This document shows, in pieces, positions 8,994 to 19,017 of a stretch of 20,000 nt of DNA; the first letter of the stretch is position 1, and every line of letters begins with the position of its first letter. Under the pieces are notes generated by a model that was not told where the DNA came from, did not search any database, and saw only the letters and a list, made by a program, of their open reading frames with translations. The stretch covers positions 1 to 20,000 of the forward strand of contig JAVSCG010000033.1 in assembly GCA_037367355.1 (NCBI GenBank), given 5' to 3'. The translations under genes were made by a program, and so were the position numbers. Source of the DNA: Neoscytalidium dimidiatum. Lineage: Eukaryota; Ascomycota; Dothideomycetes; Botryosphaeriales; Botryosphaeriaceae.

Positions 8994-10230
8994 GTTCCTC
9001 GCAGTTAAGGTAAGAGATTGGTTCCCATGAGGGTTCCCACGGGTTCCCGGCGGAATCCGCTCCTTCCCATTTGATGAGGTACTTAAATTGACCGTCGATC
9101 CAGTCTCCATCCAAGATTTTCTCTACGTCCCATTCTTTGTCGGCGTCATCGGGGTGTATTTCAAGTTCTGGGTCAGGTTCGGCGTTGCTGTGTGCGGGTT
9201 CAAGTAAAGAGATGTGGAAAACTGGGTGTATACCCACTTGTTCTGGCAATCTGAGTTTAAAGGAAACAGGTGAAAGTTTTTTCTCAATTTGGTAGGGTCC
9301 GATTTTCTTGTGGTCCAATTTGTCGTTCGATCGTGTTGTTTTGATGTTTTTTCTGAGGAGCCAGACTTTATCCCCCTCCTTCAGGGGCGGCGACGCCTGG
9401 CGCCGTCTGTCATGGTACATGGCCATTCGGTATGCGGTGAATTTGATGTCTCGGGCCAGTTCCTGGTGTAGTTCACGTAGCTGGTCTGCTCTGAGCATAG
9501 CTTTTGGGCGAGTACTTCGCAGATCTGGGGTTCTCCGAAGGCAGTAGGGTCGAATCCGTAGTTGGCGTAGAAGGGCGTGGTTTGTGTGGCTTCCGTTGAT
9601 GTGCTGTTGTACGCGTATTGGGCTAATGGTAGGAGTTCGACCCAGTTGTTTTGCCTGTAATTCAGGTAGAATCTTAGGTACTGTTCTAGCGTTTGGTTGG
9701 TTCGTTCCGTTTGTCCATCGGTTTGCGGGTGTGCCGTTGTTGACATCTTGTGTTTAGTTCCTAACTTGTGGACCAAGGTTTGCCAGAACTTAGCTCTGAA
9801 TCGTGGGTCTCGGTCCGTGATTAGTTCCTTGGGCATCCCGTGGTGGGCGAAGATATCTCTGAGGAAGAGGTAGGCGCAGCCTTCTGCTCCGATTTTTTGT
9901 TACAAGGGATGAAGTATGCCCATTTTGTCAGGCGGTCGACAATGACCAGGATGGCGTTGTGTCGTGCTTTAGTCACAGGGTCTACTGAATTTGGCAGGTC
10001 GGTGATAAAATCCATTGTGACCGATTCCCAGGGTTTGGTTGGTGTTGTGATGAGCTGTAGTTGTCCGTATGGTGCATGTCGTGCCACCTTGTTTTTGCGC
10101 ATTCGTCACATTCCTGGATGACTTTCTCTACTACTTTCCTCATTCGGGAAAGTAGAAGTGTCTTGCAAGCCGTTCCAAGGTTCTTGTCATTCCTGGGTGT
10201 CCGTGAACTGCGGACTCGTGGTATTCCTTT
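8836..10230 (-). pseudogene. Young element: integrase with chromodomain
   Basis: Inserts element cDNA into the genome. On the minus strand: zinc-binding HHCC region (VHGHPGMTRTLERLARHF, then CDEC at 10099-10110); core with first Asp in TMDFITDLP, second in LITDRDPRF and Glu in NQTLEQYLR; GPY/F region (KKIGPYQIEKKL, about 9199-9303); and a chromodomain (8965-9135) containing EWDVEKIL, YLIKWEG, NPWEP and ELIHEYHRRNP, with aromatics in the positions used to hold methylated histone tails. The stop of the last frame is at 8836. Frame breaks: near 10145, 10094 (T5), 9887 (GG to G in coding sense) and 9501 (GG to G). Each break has proper integrase sequence on both sides, so the gene is recognisably complete apart from these indels. 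The tail after the chromodomain is Pro/Thr-rich and its natural end is uncertain. Confidence 0.9.
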
Positions 10231-10720
10231 GTCAGCCGTTTGCGCAGAGGTGTGGGTACGTAGATTTTTCCGCGGAATAGTATGTTGCCTCTATGGTCTT
10301 GGACTAGGTCGGGTCGTCATGTTCGGGGTGCCTATTCGTTGAAGCAGTTCTTGGGATAGCGGATCATTGTTATATTTTCCTTGGATGATTTGTTCCCAAG
10401 TGGCGGTGTCATCTTCTTCCTCGTTTACTGCCTCTTCCGTGGTTTCTTCAAGTGTTGGTATGGGTTCCTCGTCCTGCGGTTCCTCTTCGTCCTCCGGCTC
10501 CTGCTCTGGTGTTGGGTTTCGTGGAGGTTCGTCGTCGTCGATGGGGCTCCTAGCCTTATGATGGGTGCCAGTATTCGTTCTTCCCAGGGTGCGTCGGATT
10601 CTTCAATGATTCGGGGCGGTTGGGGCCTAACGTGCCGTCGTCATTTTGTCGTAGTACTGCTGGTGATAGTTCTGGCTTTCCTTCCACGTGGTCGGCTCTG
10701 CGGCTAAGTGCGTCGGCCTT
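10231..10720 (-). pseudogene. Young element: RNase H-integrase linker
   Basis: On the minus strand this reads as the connector between RNase H and integrase, including an acidic stretch rich in Glu/Asp (about 10390-10545) followed by TATWEQIIQGKYNNDPLSQE. It has no catalytic motifs and is expected in gypsy polyproteins. The complementary plus strand gives long Ser/Val/Phe-rich open frames that are shadows of this acidic region. Confidence 0.6.
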
Positions 10721-11125
10721 GCCGTTTCACTTCCCTTGCGGTAGTGGATCTTGAAGTAGAAGGGGGCGAGTTGTTCTGCCCATCGTACTTGTCTTCTGTT
10801 TAACACCTTGGTGGTTGTGAAGTATCCCAGGTTCTTGTGATCCGAGTATACCGTGATTTCGTAGTTAGCTCCTCAAGGTAGTGTCGCCATTCCTTGAACG
10901 CTGTGACGATCGCAAGCAGTTCTTTGTCGTGTATCTCGTAATTGAGCTCGGCGGGTGACATTTTGCGAGAGTAATACGCGATAGGGTGTAATCTTCCCTC
11001 GTCGTCTGGCTGGCTGAGGTAGCGCCAATGGCATAGTCGGATGCGTCAGTTTCGAGGTAGAGTGGCTTGTCAGGATCGAACATGAGGAGTACCGGCGCTT
11101 CTACGAAGGCCCTTGAGTTGATCAA
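10721..11125 (-). pseudogene. Young element: RNase H
   Basis: Degrades the RNA strand during reverse transcription. Motifs on the minus strand: AFVEAPVLLMFDPDKPLYLE followed by [10 protein letters not shown] (first Asp); then [34 protein letters not shown] (Glu), VYSDHKNL (Asp), and near the end KADALSRRAD. Together these form the standard Ty3/gypsy RNase H/tether region. Frame breaks lie near 11112, 11018 (one C lost in coding sense), 10871 (GGG to GG) and 10725 (AAAA to AAA). After each, the expected sequence resumes in a new frame. Confidence 0.88.
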
Positions 11126-12776
11126 ACGCCTCTTGTTGGGGTGCTTCCCAGGTGAAAGGGGTATTTTTCGGGTGAGTCGGATTAGGGGTTCGGCTACATG
11201 CGAGTATCGTTTGATGAATCGTCGGTAGAAGTTGGCAAACCCTAAAAACTTGTACTTCTTTGACGTTCCTTGGTTCTGGCCACTTCAGGATGTCTTCCAC
11301 CTTTTTTGGGTCCATGACTATTTTTCCTGGTTCGATGATAAAGCCTAGGAATTCTACCCTTTGGGCATGGAAGGTACATTTTTCTGGTTTGACGGAGAGG
11401 TTGTATTCGAGTAGTTTCTGGAGGACTTTGGATACATGTTCCTTGTGTTCTTCAAGGGTTTCTGAGTAGATCAGGATGTCGTCGAGGTAGGCTGTGCAGA
11501 ATCGGTCCAGATATTCTCGTAGGACGTGGTTGACAAGGGCTTGGAATGTGGCAGGGGCGTTGGTAAGTCCGAAAGGCATTACCAAGTACTCGTACAAACC
11601 GTATCGAGTTCTGAATGCGGTTTTCCATTCATGTCCTTCCTTGATTCGGATAAGGTGGTACCCATCCCGCAGGTCTAACTTGGTGAAGAATCGTGCCCCG
11701 GAGAGGCGATCCCTTAGTTCATCGATGCGGGGTAGAGGGTAGCGGTCTTTGATGGTAATGTCGTTCAGGGATCGGTAATCCACACAGAGGCGTAACTTGC
11801 CTCCGGGCTTTGGTACGAAGAGGACGGGGAATCCTGCTGAGGATTGAGAGGGTCGGATGTATCCCTTCTTCAGTAGTAAGTCCAAGTGTTCCCTCATTGC
11901 TTGTAACTCCTTTTCCGACATTGGATATAGGGGTCCAAATCGGGGTTCAGTGCCTGGTTTCAAGTTGATCTCGTGGTCCCATGGTCTGTGTTCCGGTAGT
12001 GCGTCTTCGATCTTTTCTCTGAAAATTTCCTTGAACCGGTGGTATTCCTTAGGAACGCCATCAAGGTACTGTTCGTGTATCCTGGTGGGGTCATCTCCTC
12101 CCACGGGTGTCGGGTAGTCTGGTTTTTCTCGTCTGGTGGCACTAATCTGTCGGGTTCTTTCTTTGTTTGTAGTGGTGGGGCGATACCACATCATTCCAAT
12201 TGCTTGCCCCTTCTTTCGGGTCCTTTCCAGCGCAGCTTTCGAAATTAGGCTTACGTGGGTAATCGGTTCGGCTATGGTGCGTGGTTTCCATTCTGGTTCT
12301 TGGTTTCGTTCTCTGGACTTGAGGGTAATTCCTCCATTGTCCCAATCGTATTGTATTTTCCATTTCTTCTGCCAAGGGATGCCGAGAATGACATCATACT
12401 TGGGGATCTTGGTAACGTCTAGACAGATACGTTCCCTGTGGTTTTTGTATTCGAGGGTCAGTTTCGGGGTTTCGATGATTACCTTTCCATCTCCAAAGGA
12501 GCTGGGGGATCCATCAACAGTTCTCAGCTGATATGGTTGGTCCTTTTCTCTGGGTTTTAGGTTGGCTTTTTCTGCAAATCGGTTTGAGACGTAGTTCCCT
12601 TGTGATGCGGAGTCGATGAGGGTGAGCGCTCGGCGTCCATTGATTTTTGTCACGACAACCCAGTGGTTCCCGTATTCTGCGGAGTCTCCTTTGCTTTCTG
12701 GTGGGTGTCCTGTGGTTTTCCGGTCGATGCTGCTATGGTCCTGTGGGGCAGGGGCCTCGCCTGCTGTAGCCCCAGT
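11126..12776 (-). pseudogene. Young element: protease and reverse transcriptase
   Basis: A long open stretch of pol, open from the TGA at 12777-12779. Protease: HWVVVTKINGRRALTLIDSA, with the catalytic Asp codon at 12612-12614; the active-site triplet reads D-S-A rather than D-S/T-G. RT: GFPVLFVPKPGGKLRLCVDY, FTKLDLRDGYH (motif A Asp), YLVMPFGLTNAPATFQ, and AYLDDILIYS with both catalytic Asp codons at 11478-11483, then EFLGFIIEPGKIVMDP. All RT residues needed for polymerisation are present. Near 11244 the frame slips (an FLGFANFYRRFI block lies in another frame) and it slips back near 11166. No ATG marks the start; pol probably begins as a fusion or frameshift product of gag, whose stop is at 12790, but the indels hide the natural arrangement. 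Confidence 0.93.
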
Positions 12777-12789
12777 TCAGTAGGCGTTT

Positions 12790-13991
12790 CTAGTTTTTTG
12801 GGTGGTACCCGCTGATGTTCTTAGCTTCCTGGTGAATGGGGCAGGCTTCGATGCTACAAGTGGACCAGTGGATGGTGTCATGGTTGGGGGTCTCCGGTCG
12901 TCCTTCAGTAGCCGAGGTGGTTTTCTTGTCGTTGGTTCGCTGGTTGCTGGTTCGTTTGTCTGGGCAGTTTCTGCTGATATGTCCGTGCTTTCCACAGTGG
13001 AAGCAAAGACCCTTTCACGCCGTCGCTGTTCTTCCTCCGGCGCCAGCCGAGGTTTCGTCGTTGGTTGGCATCTAAGTCCATGGGGTCCCCCGGGGGTAGG
13101 TTGTTTCGAGGTTGCGCGGTGTTGGCCGAGTATCGGGTTTGGCCTGTCTCTTGTCTGAAATTGAACAGTTGTTGGTCGACTCGGATGGCCGTGTCGATGG
13201 TCTCGCTAAGGTCCTTGGGTAATCCGGTGCGGGCGAATTCGGCCTTCACATTGTGCTTTAGGCCCTTGTAGAAGATGTATTTGAGGATTGGTCGTTCCAA
13301 TTGAGGTAGGAGGCGAGCATGCGGAATTCCGTGACATATTCCGAGACTGATCGGGTTTGTCGGAGGTCCTGAATTCGAAGGGCGGCCTCCTGCTCCTCGT
13401 TCTTGCTACCAAAGGCTTGTCTGATTGCGTCGGCGAAGCGATTGTAGTTGGCGAACAGGCTACTGGTTTCCGTACGTGGGATGGCCGAGCGGAAATCCTT
13501 TCGATAGGGTTCGAACCACCGTGCTGCGTTACCTCGGAGGTAGGTTCCTGCAAAGCGGACCCTTTCCTCATCGTCCTTGAATGATGCTTTGTAGAATTCG
13601 AAGTAATTCTCTAGTTGGGCCAGGAAGTCGTTGAGCTTACGCCGATCCCCATCGTAGGTGTCGGGGGTCTTGATCTTTAGTTTGGTGTTGTGGGGGGTCG
13701 ATTCTGATGTCGCGGGGTGGCTGGGGTGGAGGGCCGCATAGTACGGTTGACAGTAAAGGCTTGTCCTCGAATGAAGTACTCCAGAAGGACTTGGCCGCAG
13801 TCCTCACTGGCGTTCTCTGGTACTCTGGGTCCGTTGATTGCTCGACTCAAGGAGGCTATGCCCGAGGAATATGCTTCCGAAATGAGCAGCCTCATGTTAA
13901 GAGCTGGGTTTCCAGGGATCAAGGGACGGATTGACTGAAGCTGTTCCTCCTCCGTCGGAAGGTTGTTCCTGATTTCGGTCCAGGATGTCAT
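12790..13991 (-). pseudogene. Young element: gag (capsid and nucleocapsid)
   Basis: Structural protein of the virus-like particle. It starts at an ATG at 13991 (MTSWTEIRNNLP...), about 55 bases inside the 5' LTR. An N-terminal segment with SEAYSSGIASLSRAI runs to about 13680. The capsid core follows in another frame (TYDGDRRKLNDFLAQLENYF, then NAARWFEPYRKDF, LRQTRSVSEYVTEFRMLASY). A third frame from about 13303 reads ERPILKYIFYKGLKHNVKAE to DPMDLDANQR, and a final frame carries the zinc knuckle CFHCGKHGHISRNC (12964-13005; C-x2-C-x4-H-x4-C) and ends at TAG 12790-12792. Breaks: about 13680 and 13303 (each a CC to C loss in coding sense) and near 13012. Sequence content is otherwise intact. Confidence 0.88.
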
Positions 13992-14036
13992 GGTTAGTAG
14001 TTTTCAGGGTGGGGTTACCTCCGGTGCCTAAGAAAG

Positions 14037-14044
14037 GTGGTCAA
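14037..14044 (-). other. Candidate self-priming PBS, young element
   Basis: Two bases inside the 5' LTR the minus strand reads TTGACCAC. This is exactly complementary to GTGGTCAA inside the same LTR (minus strand, 14173-14180), about 33-38 bases downstream of TATATA. The usual TGG start of a tRNA-type PBS is absent. This matches the layout of Tf1-type self-priming, where the 5' end of the transcript folds back to prime. Confidence 0.5.
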
Positions 14045-14046
14045 AG

Positions 14047-14431
14047 TGTTACGCCGGGACTCTTTCTGGGGGAGTCGAGGCGCGTCGTCAGGCAGCTTGG
14101 GCTTTCTAGGGGCCAATACAGTGGTAGGCAGGGGAGGTTCGTACAATAGTAGGGTAGGAATCAATTGACAAGTTGACCACGAGGGTCCTAACTACGATAA
14201 ATGAGTGTGGTCTATATACATGGAGTGATCGGTACGATCAGTAGTGATCTGTAATGTTAACCCACTGATCAGTACTGATCGGTGGTCCGAGCTTTGCTGA
14301 GCGAGTGTGCGGTGGTCTGGTGCATCAGTGTCGGTAGGTATTCTGCCGAGTTAGGCCCCGAGTTGGTCACGTGGGCGGTGAGTAGTCGTAGGGTTTCGTT
14401 ATCCGCCTTTCTGGGCGACTGTGCCGTAACA
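14047..14431 (-). repeat. 5' LTR of the young chromovirus
   Basis: 385 bp, identical by eye to 7888-8272. It holds the element promoter (TATATA at 14213-14218 on the minus-strand transcript path), CACGTG at 14368-14373, and the GATC cluster at about 14227-14290. Confidence 0.97.
14213..14218 (-). promoter_or_regulatory. TATA box of the young element
   Basis: On the minus strand CATGTATATAGACC sits mid-LTR, just downstream of the GATC cluster. The proposed priming site lies about 35 bases further on, consistent with a transcription start there. Confidence 0.5.
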
Positions 14432-14900
14432 GGCGGTTAGTTACGACTAGGTAGTACTAGAACGTCTACCCTTTATAGAAGTACGGAGTAAGCTTTTTAG
14501 CGAAGTCTATCGAGATATTAAGCTACTTCTACTAGGAAATCGGTAGAGGTTATAGGAGTCCTTATTTTTATTCCGAGTACGGTTTATAGCGGCGGTAGTA
14601 AAAGTAGTTCTTATAATAGACCGCTATATCGTTACGTATATTAGGCTACTAGTAGTATTCCTTAAGATAGTAATATATAGCCTTATAGCCTAGATAGCCT
14701 AATAGTTAGTTATCGTAGTAGCTCTTAAGAACTTATAGGCGGGTCTCTTTATTATCTAGGACTATAAGGCGATTCTTATAGTATAAGCGATAGTCTAAGA
14801 CCCTAAGGTCGGCTATATTTAGTTTATAGCCGTGCTCTATAAGGTACGTAGATATACGGCGGAGTTTCTTATCTACTACGGCTATAAGGTTCTAGAGGTA
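14432..14900 (-). pseudogene. Old element: integrase N-terminal half
   Basis: RIPped integrase remnant. At the junction the minus strand reads a degraded V-L-V-V-T-D-R-L, equivalent to the ILVIVDRL segment of the young element. The preceding zinc-binding region is recognisable by its alignment with 10060-10340 of the young element. The segment between DRL and RGSA, about 35-40 codons including the second catalytic Asp, is missing from both sides of the younger insertion. Confidence 0.65.
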
Positions 14901-17250
14901 TTCGTCGCTCTCGTAGCCTAACTCTAGGGCCTTCTCGATTATATCTTACTTAGAGTCCTCTTCGGCTTCTTTAGAGACCTCGTTATCCGCGAAGAAGATA
15001 GAATTTAAAGCGATCTTTATATCTTCTTCGATATTATAGTCCTTAAGTATTTATTAGAATCTATATTACCTACGAAGGTCCTCTACTCCTTAGGGGAGGT
15101 CCTATAATCGGCGTATAAGGGAGTCCGGCTTTTCGCCTTACTTACCGGGGCGGTACGTAATAGTAAAGTTAAATACTAAGAGAAACTTAGCCTATCTCGC
15201 TTATCTACTAGTTAGCTATTTAGTAGTTATATAGTACTAGAGGTTCTTATAGTTAGTAAGAACCTTAATTAGCTTCTCTAGCTCGGCGCCTATAAGCTTA
15301 GGCTCCTAAGTCTCGAAGGAACGAATAATTACGAGGAGTTCCTTATCGTAGATTATATAGTTTATCTTAGCGGGAGATATCTTCTTAGAAAAGAAGGCGA
15401 TAGGCTTTAAGACGTCTCCGTATATTTAGGAGAGTATACCGGCGGTAACGAAGTCGGAGGCGTTAGTCTCTACCTACGTTTCCTTTTTAGGGTTATAGTA
15501 AGCTAAGATCGGAGTAATAGTAAAGGCTTTTTTTAGCTCTTCGAAGGCGGACTACTTCTTATCCCTCTAGGAAAATAGTGCGTACTTTATTTTTCTTTTA
15601 CTAGTCCTAGTCGTAAAGTATTCGCCTTTAGTAAGTTTCGTAAGCGGCCTAGATAGTCGGGAGAAGTAGCGGATAAAGCGGCGGTAGAAGTTAGCGAATC
15701 CTAGAAAGGCCTAAACGTCTTTTACCGACGCGGGTACCTTCTAGTTTAGAATTACTTTAACTTTCTCGGGGTCTATCTAGATACCGTCGACTCTAACTAT
15801 AAGGCCGAGGTATTTAATAGTTTTAACGTTAAACTCGTATTTATCGATATCGAGCTATAGGCCTCTTTTCTTTAGTCTCGCGAGGACTTTATTAACGTAT
15901 TCTATATATTCCTCCTCGTTCTCGCTATAGACTAGCACGTCGTTAAGGTAAGCTGTATAGAATTAGTCTAGGTAGTCTAATACGGAGCTATTAATATAGC
16001 TTTAAAACGTAGCGAGTATATTATAGAGTCCGAAGGGTATAACTAAGTACTCGTATTATCCGAAGCGGGTATTAAAGGAGGTAAGATATTTATAGCCCTC
16101 CTTAATACGGATCTTATTAAAGGCGGTAACGACGTCGAGTTTAGTAAAGATCTTAGCCTTATTTAGGCGGGTAAGGGTCTCGTTAATATTAGGGATCGGG
16201 TACCGGTTCTTTTCGGTAATTACGTTAAGGGCTCGGTAGTTAACGTATACCCTAAGGCCTCTAGAGGGTTTTCTAATAACGAGTATTAGAATAGATACGT
16301 AGGAGGTGCTAGGGCGGATCTAGCCTTTACCTAGGTACTTCTAGATATACTTCTATAATACGTCGCTTTCTTAAGAGGATATCGGCTTATAGTTCTTAAC
16401 GTAGGGAGGTTTAAATCCGGGTTTAAGGTTAATCTCGTAGTCCTCTAGGCGGTAGGATACGAGCTCGTCGGCTTTCTTAATATCCTAGAGGTCCTCTATC
16501 TAGTAGTAGGCTTAAGGTAGCCTAGCGAGCCGGTCCTTCTTCGTAAGTTCTTCTTTACCCTTTATAAACTTCTAATAATCTACTTCCTTTACTACGGCTA
16601 CGATAGTAGCGGCGAAGGCGGCCTCGTTAGAGGCCCTATTTAGAATAAAGCCTTAGTAGTCTTTCTTATAAGTAAGGCGGATAAAGGTAGCGGTACTATA
16701 GAACTAAATATCGATATCTTACTTCGGAGGGTTAGGTAGCGGAAGGCGGTAGTCCGTAGCTCTTATCGTATATAGTTTATCGTAGGCGAGGTATCCGTTC
16801 TTAAAACACTCTACCGAGTTAAACGTTACTATTCTATCGGCGAAGCTAATACTAGGGTCGTAGTACCGGAGCTAGAAGTCGCCTAAGACGATAGAGTACG
16901 TACCTATACGCGCGACGTAGTAGAGGGCTTATTTCTAATATCCGTCTATTATAATAGGTACTAGATAGCCGTAGGTTAACTATTAGGAGAAGGACCCGTC
17001 TCTAAGGGTTATACGGATTCTTTTTATAAGAGGGAAAGTGCTAAGTTTATTTATGCGAGTAAAGGGTTTATTAACGAGGTTAGCTTAGCTACTATTATCG
17101 AGGAGAATACGTATATTTATACTATTTATAGTTGCCTTAAGAATTATATAGGATTCTTTTTCTATACGGGAGCGGTTATCTACTATAAAGAAAGAAACTA
17201 ATACTTTTAACCTCGAAATAGTAGGTAGGCTTCGCTTACCCGTAGCCCCT
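14901..17250 (-). pseudogene. Old element: RNase H, RT and protease remnants
   Basis: RIPped pol. Clear RT motifs remain on the minus strand: FTKLDVVTA (motif A, Asp codon 16134-16136 intact), YEYLVIPFGL (Met to Ile), TAYLNDVLVYSENEE in place of YLDD (first Asp codon, 15942-15944, changed to AAC = Asn), and further on AFLGFANFYRRFI (about 15655-15700). Stops replace former Gln and Trp codons, for example after ATF (Gln of ATFQ), after YLD, and after ILN. A protease-like LDNSS-stop-ANLVN lies near 17080-17110. No ATG can exist where TpG has been eliminated. Confidence 0.8.
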
Positions 17251-18990
17251 TCTACGGTATATTCTAGGGAGCGACTTAGTCCTAGAACTAGAAGTTTTCC
17301 GAATCGCTAAGGTAGCTAGAGTTCTAAGAGTCGAAGGGTTTAGACTTAATATCGATACTACTAAACTTAGCGGGCTTATTCTTTAGTAGGTAGTAGGAGT
17401 CGGTAGTACGGTATTCGGAGCCGCGGTAGCGGTAGTAGCGGCCTTACTAGCTAAGCTAGAGCCTAGCTTAGAAATCTCTAGCGAGGCTCTTAGGGTTAGA
17501 CTTAGGTTCGTACTAAGTACCGGACTATTCTAGGGGCTTAGTTATAGTAGGAGTAAGCGCCAAGTTTAGGTTCGAGCGACGTTTACTATTAGTAGGAGGG
17601 CGGGGTTATCTGCTACTATTATGTGTCGTAGTAGGAGTAGTCTAGGGCTTATCTTTATTACGAGGGTAGTTAATACGGATTTTACCGGAGCGGGCCTCGA
17701 TACTACGTAGGGCGTTAAGTATTTTATTAACGGATTCGTACTCGGTGGCTAGAATACTAAACCTAAGGTTACGGTTAATAGAGAAACGAAGAGTCTCTAT
17801 TTTTTCTTTCTCGTTAGTGCTGGCTAGGTTCTAGAGGGTAGCGATACGGGCGTAAAAGGCGTTAATAGCCTCGTCGAACCTTTACGAGATTCTAGTAAGG
17901 TTAATCCGTACCTTTCTAGCTACGTTATCTATATTGTAAGTCTTTCTAAGCCTTTTTAGAAACTCTTTAGCGGTTATACCTTCTTTAATAGAGAAAGGGC
18001 GTATTATACTAGCGATTTCCGTACTTAGGCGCTACTAGATATAACGGACTATAAGGCGGTTATCGCCGCGGAAGTATCTAGACTCGATAGTAAGCTTATT
18101 CTTAATATTATCGCGGAAGTAAACGAAGTAATCGAGTACGGCGGCGGTAAGCTTATCTACGTTACTAGTAAGTATCTTACGAGAGCCTTTAGTAACGTTT
18201 CCTTAAGAGTCGACGGTACCTTTACGCCGGACGCGGGCGGCGTGTTTATTGAGGCGCTAGGAGGCCTAGCGGTTAAGCTCGCGTAGTTAGACGTTTTCGC
18301 GGTTCCTTTCTTCGAGAGAGTAGGTAAGATTAGTAATCTAGCCTTCTTATTTAACGCCCGTACGCTAAAGAGCGTCTCGTTCCTCGCGGAGGTTATTACG
18401 CTCTAGGCGAATATAAGCGAGGTTCTTTAAAGTAGTATTAAGTTTAGCTATAGTCTCGTAGAGGTAGATAAGAAGCCTAGCGCGGGCGGCGGCGTTAGAG
18501 AAACGGTTACTAAAGTTCTTAAAGCCGTAGATTTTTATATTCTTAGGATACTACTACGGCTTATAGACGGGGGACTACGCTAGATCTACTTTAAGGTCGG
18601 TAAGAACTCTAATAGCGGACTTAGATAGAGGGTCTTTAAGTTTAAGTTAAGGAAGGTCGGTATTAGGTAGACCTTCGATATCGTCTAGGGTAAGGGCGCG
18701 GCTTTTACTAAAGGTACGCTAGCTAGAGGGGCCGACGATAGCTACGCGAGGCTATATATCTCCTTTATCGATTATCGTAGAGCGTCCGCGAGTCGTTAGT
18801 ATAGTTCTTAGTAGTTAGTCTTAGAGGGTCTAGAACGTCTTAGCTTTTATCGGCGGTAGTCTATACTAAGTAAAGATTTTCTCGGTAGTAAAGGTAATCT
18901 AGCCTTTCTAGTACTAGATAACTAAGTAAGCTTCGCTAGATCTAAGAAGGTTACTAGGTATTACTAGGTTAGGTAGTAGCTAAACTACTA
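17251..18990 (-). pseudogene. Old element: gag remnant
   Basis: RIPped gag, identified mainly by position. On the minus strand near 17405-17455 a Tyr/Arg-rich run (YYRYRG..EYRTTDS) fits a CCHC zinc knuckle whose TGC codons became TAC. A capsid-like stretch reading VDKLTAAVLDYFVYFRDNIK is found near 18110-18165. The start codon is unrecognisable. Stops are spread throughout. Confidence 0.55.
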
Positions 18991-19004
18991 TACTAAGGTT
19001 TTAG

Positions 19005-19014
19005 TACTTAGATT
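19005..19014 (-). other. Candidate self-priming PBS, old element
   Basis: On the plus strand TACTTAGATT, three bases from the 5' LTR edge, is the exact reverse complement of AATCTAAGTA at 19061-19070 inside that LTR (and 6734-6743 in the other). The geometry is the same as in the young element but the sequence is unrelated. Confidence 0.5.
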
Positions 19015-19017
19015 ATA

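Larger units (their letters stand above)
7888..14431 (-). mobile_element. Young un-RIPped chromovirus (Ty3/gypsy)
   Basis: A complete 6,544-bp LTR retrotransposon on the minus strand. It has two 385-bp LTRs, identical by eye, with TGTTACG...CGTAACA ends, a primer-binding site next to the 5' LTR, gag with a zinc knuckle, protease, RT, RNase H, integrase with a GPY/F region and a chromodomain, and a polypurine tract. The chromodomain at the integrase C-terminus defines the chromovirus branch of Ty3/gypsy. CA and TG are abundant, so it has not been RIPped, unlike the DNA on either side. It lies inside the integrase gene of an older element in the same orientation. The five bases flanking it (TCCTT left, GGCGG right) do not match, so there is no target-site duplication. 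It carries an extra gene on the opposite strand near its 3' end. All its coding frames are interrupted by small indels. Confidence 0.95.

Noticed and set aside
8553..9110. 185-codon Pro/Arg-rich minus-strand frame
   Set aside because: It is the out-of-frame reading of the chromodomain tail and of the complement of the antisense gene; composition is repetitive and it crosses the chromodomain in the wrong frame.
10061..10707. Long plus-strand open frames opposite RNase H/integrase
   Set aside because: Low-complexity Ser/Val/Phe translations that are complements of the acidic pol linker; motifs of integrase are on the minus strand.
11857..12531. Plus-strand frames of 80-130 codons opposite protease/RT
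   Set aside because: Shadows of well-defined RT and protease coding sequence.
7883..14436. A five-base target duplication for the young element
   Set aside because: TCCTT and GGCGG do not match, and shifting the edges would break the TG...CA ends.
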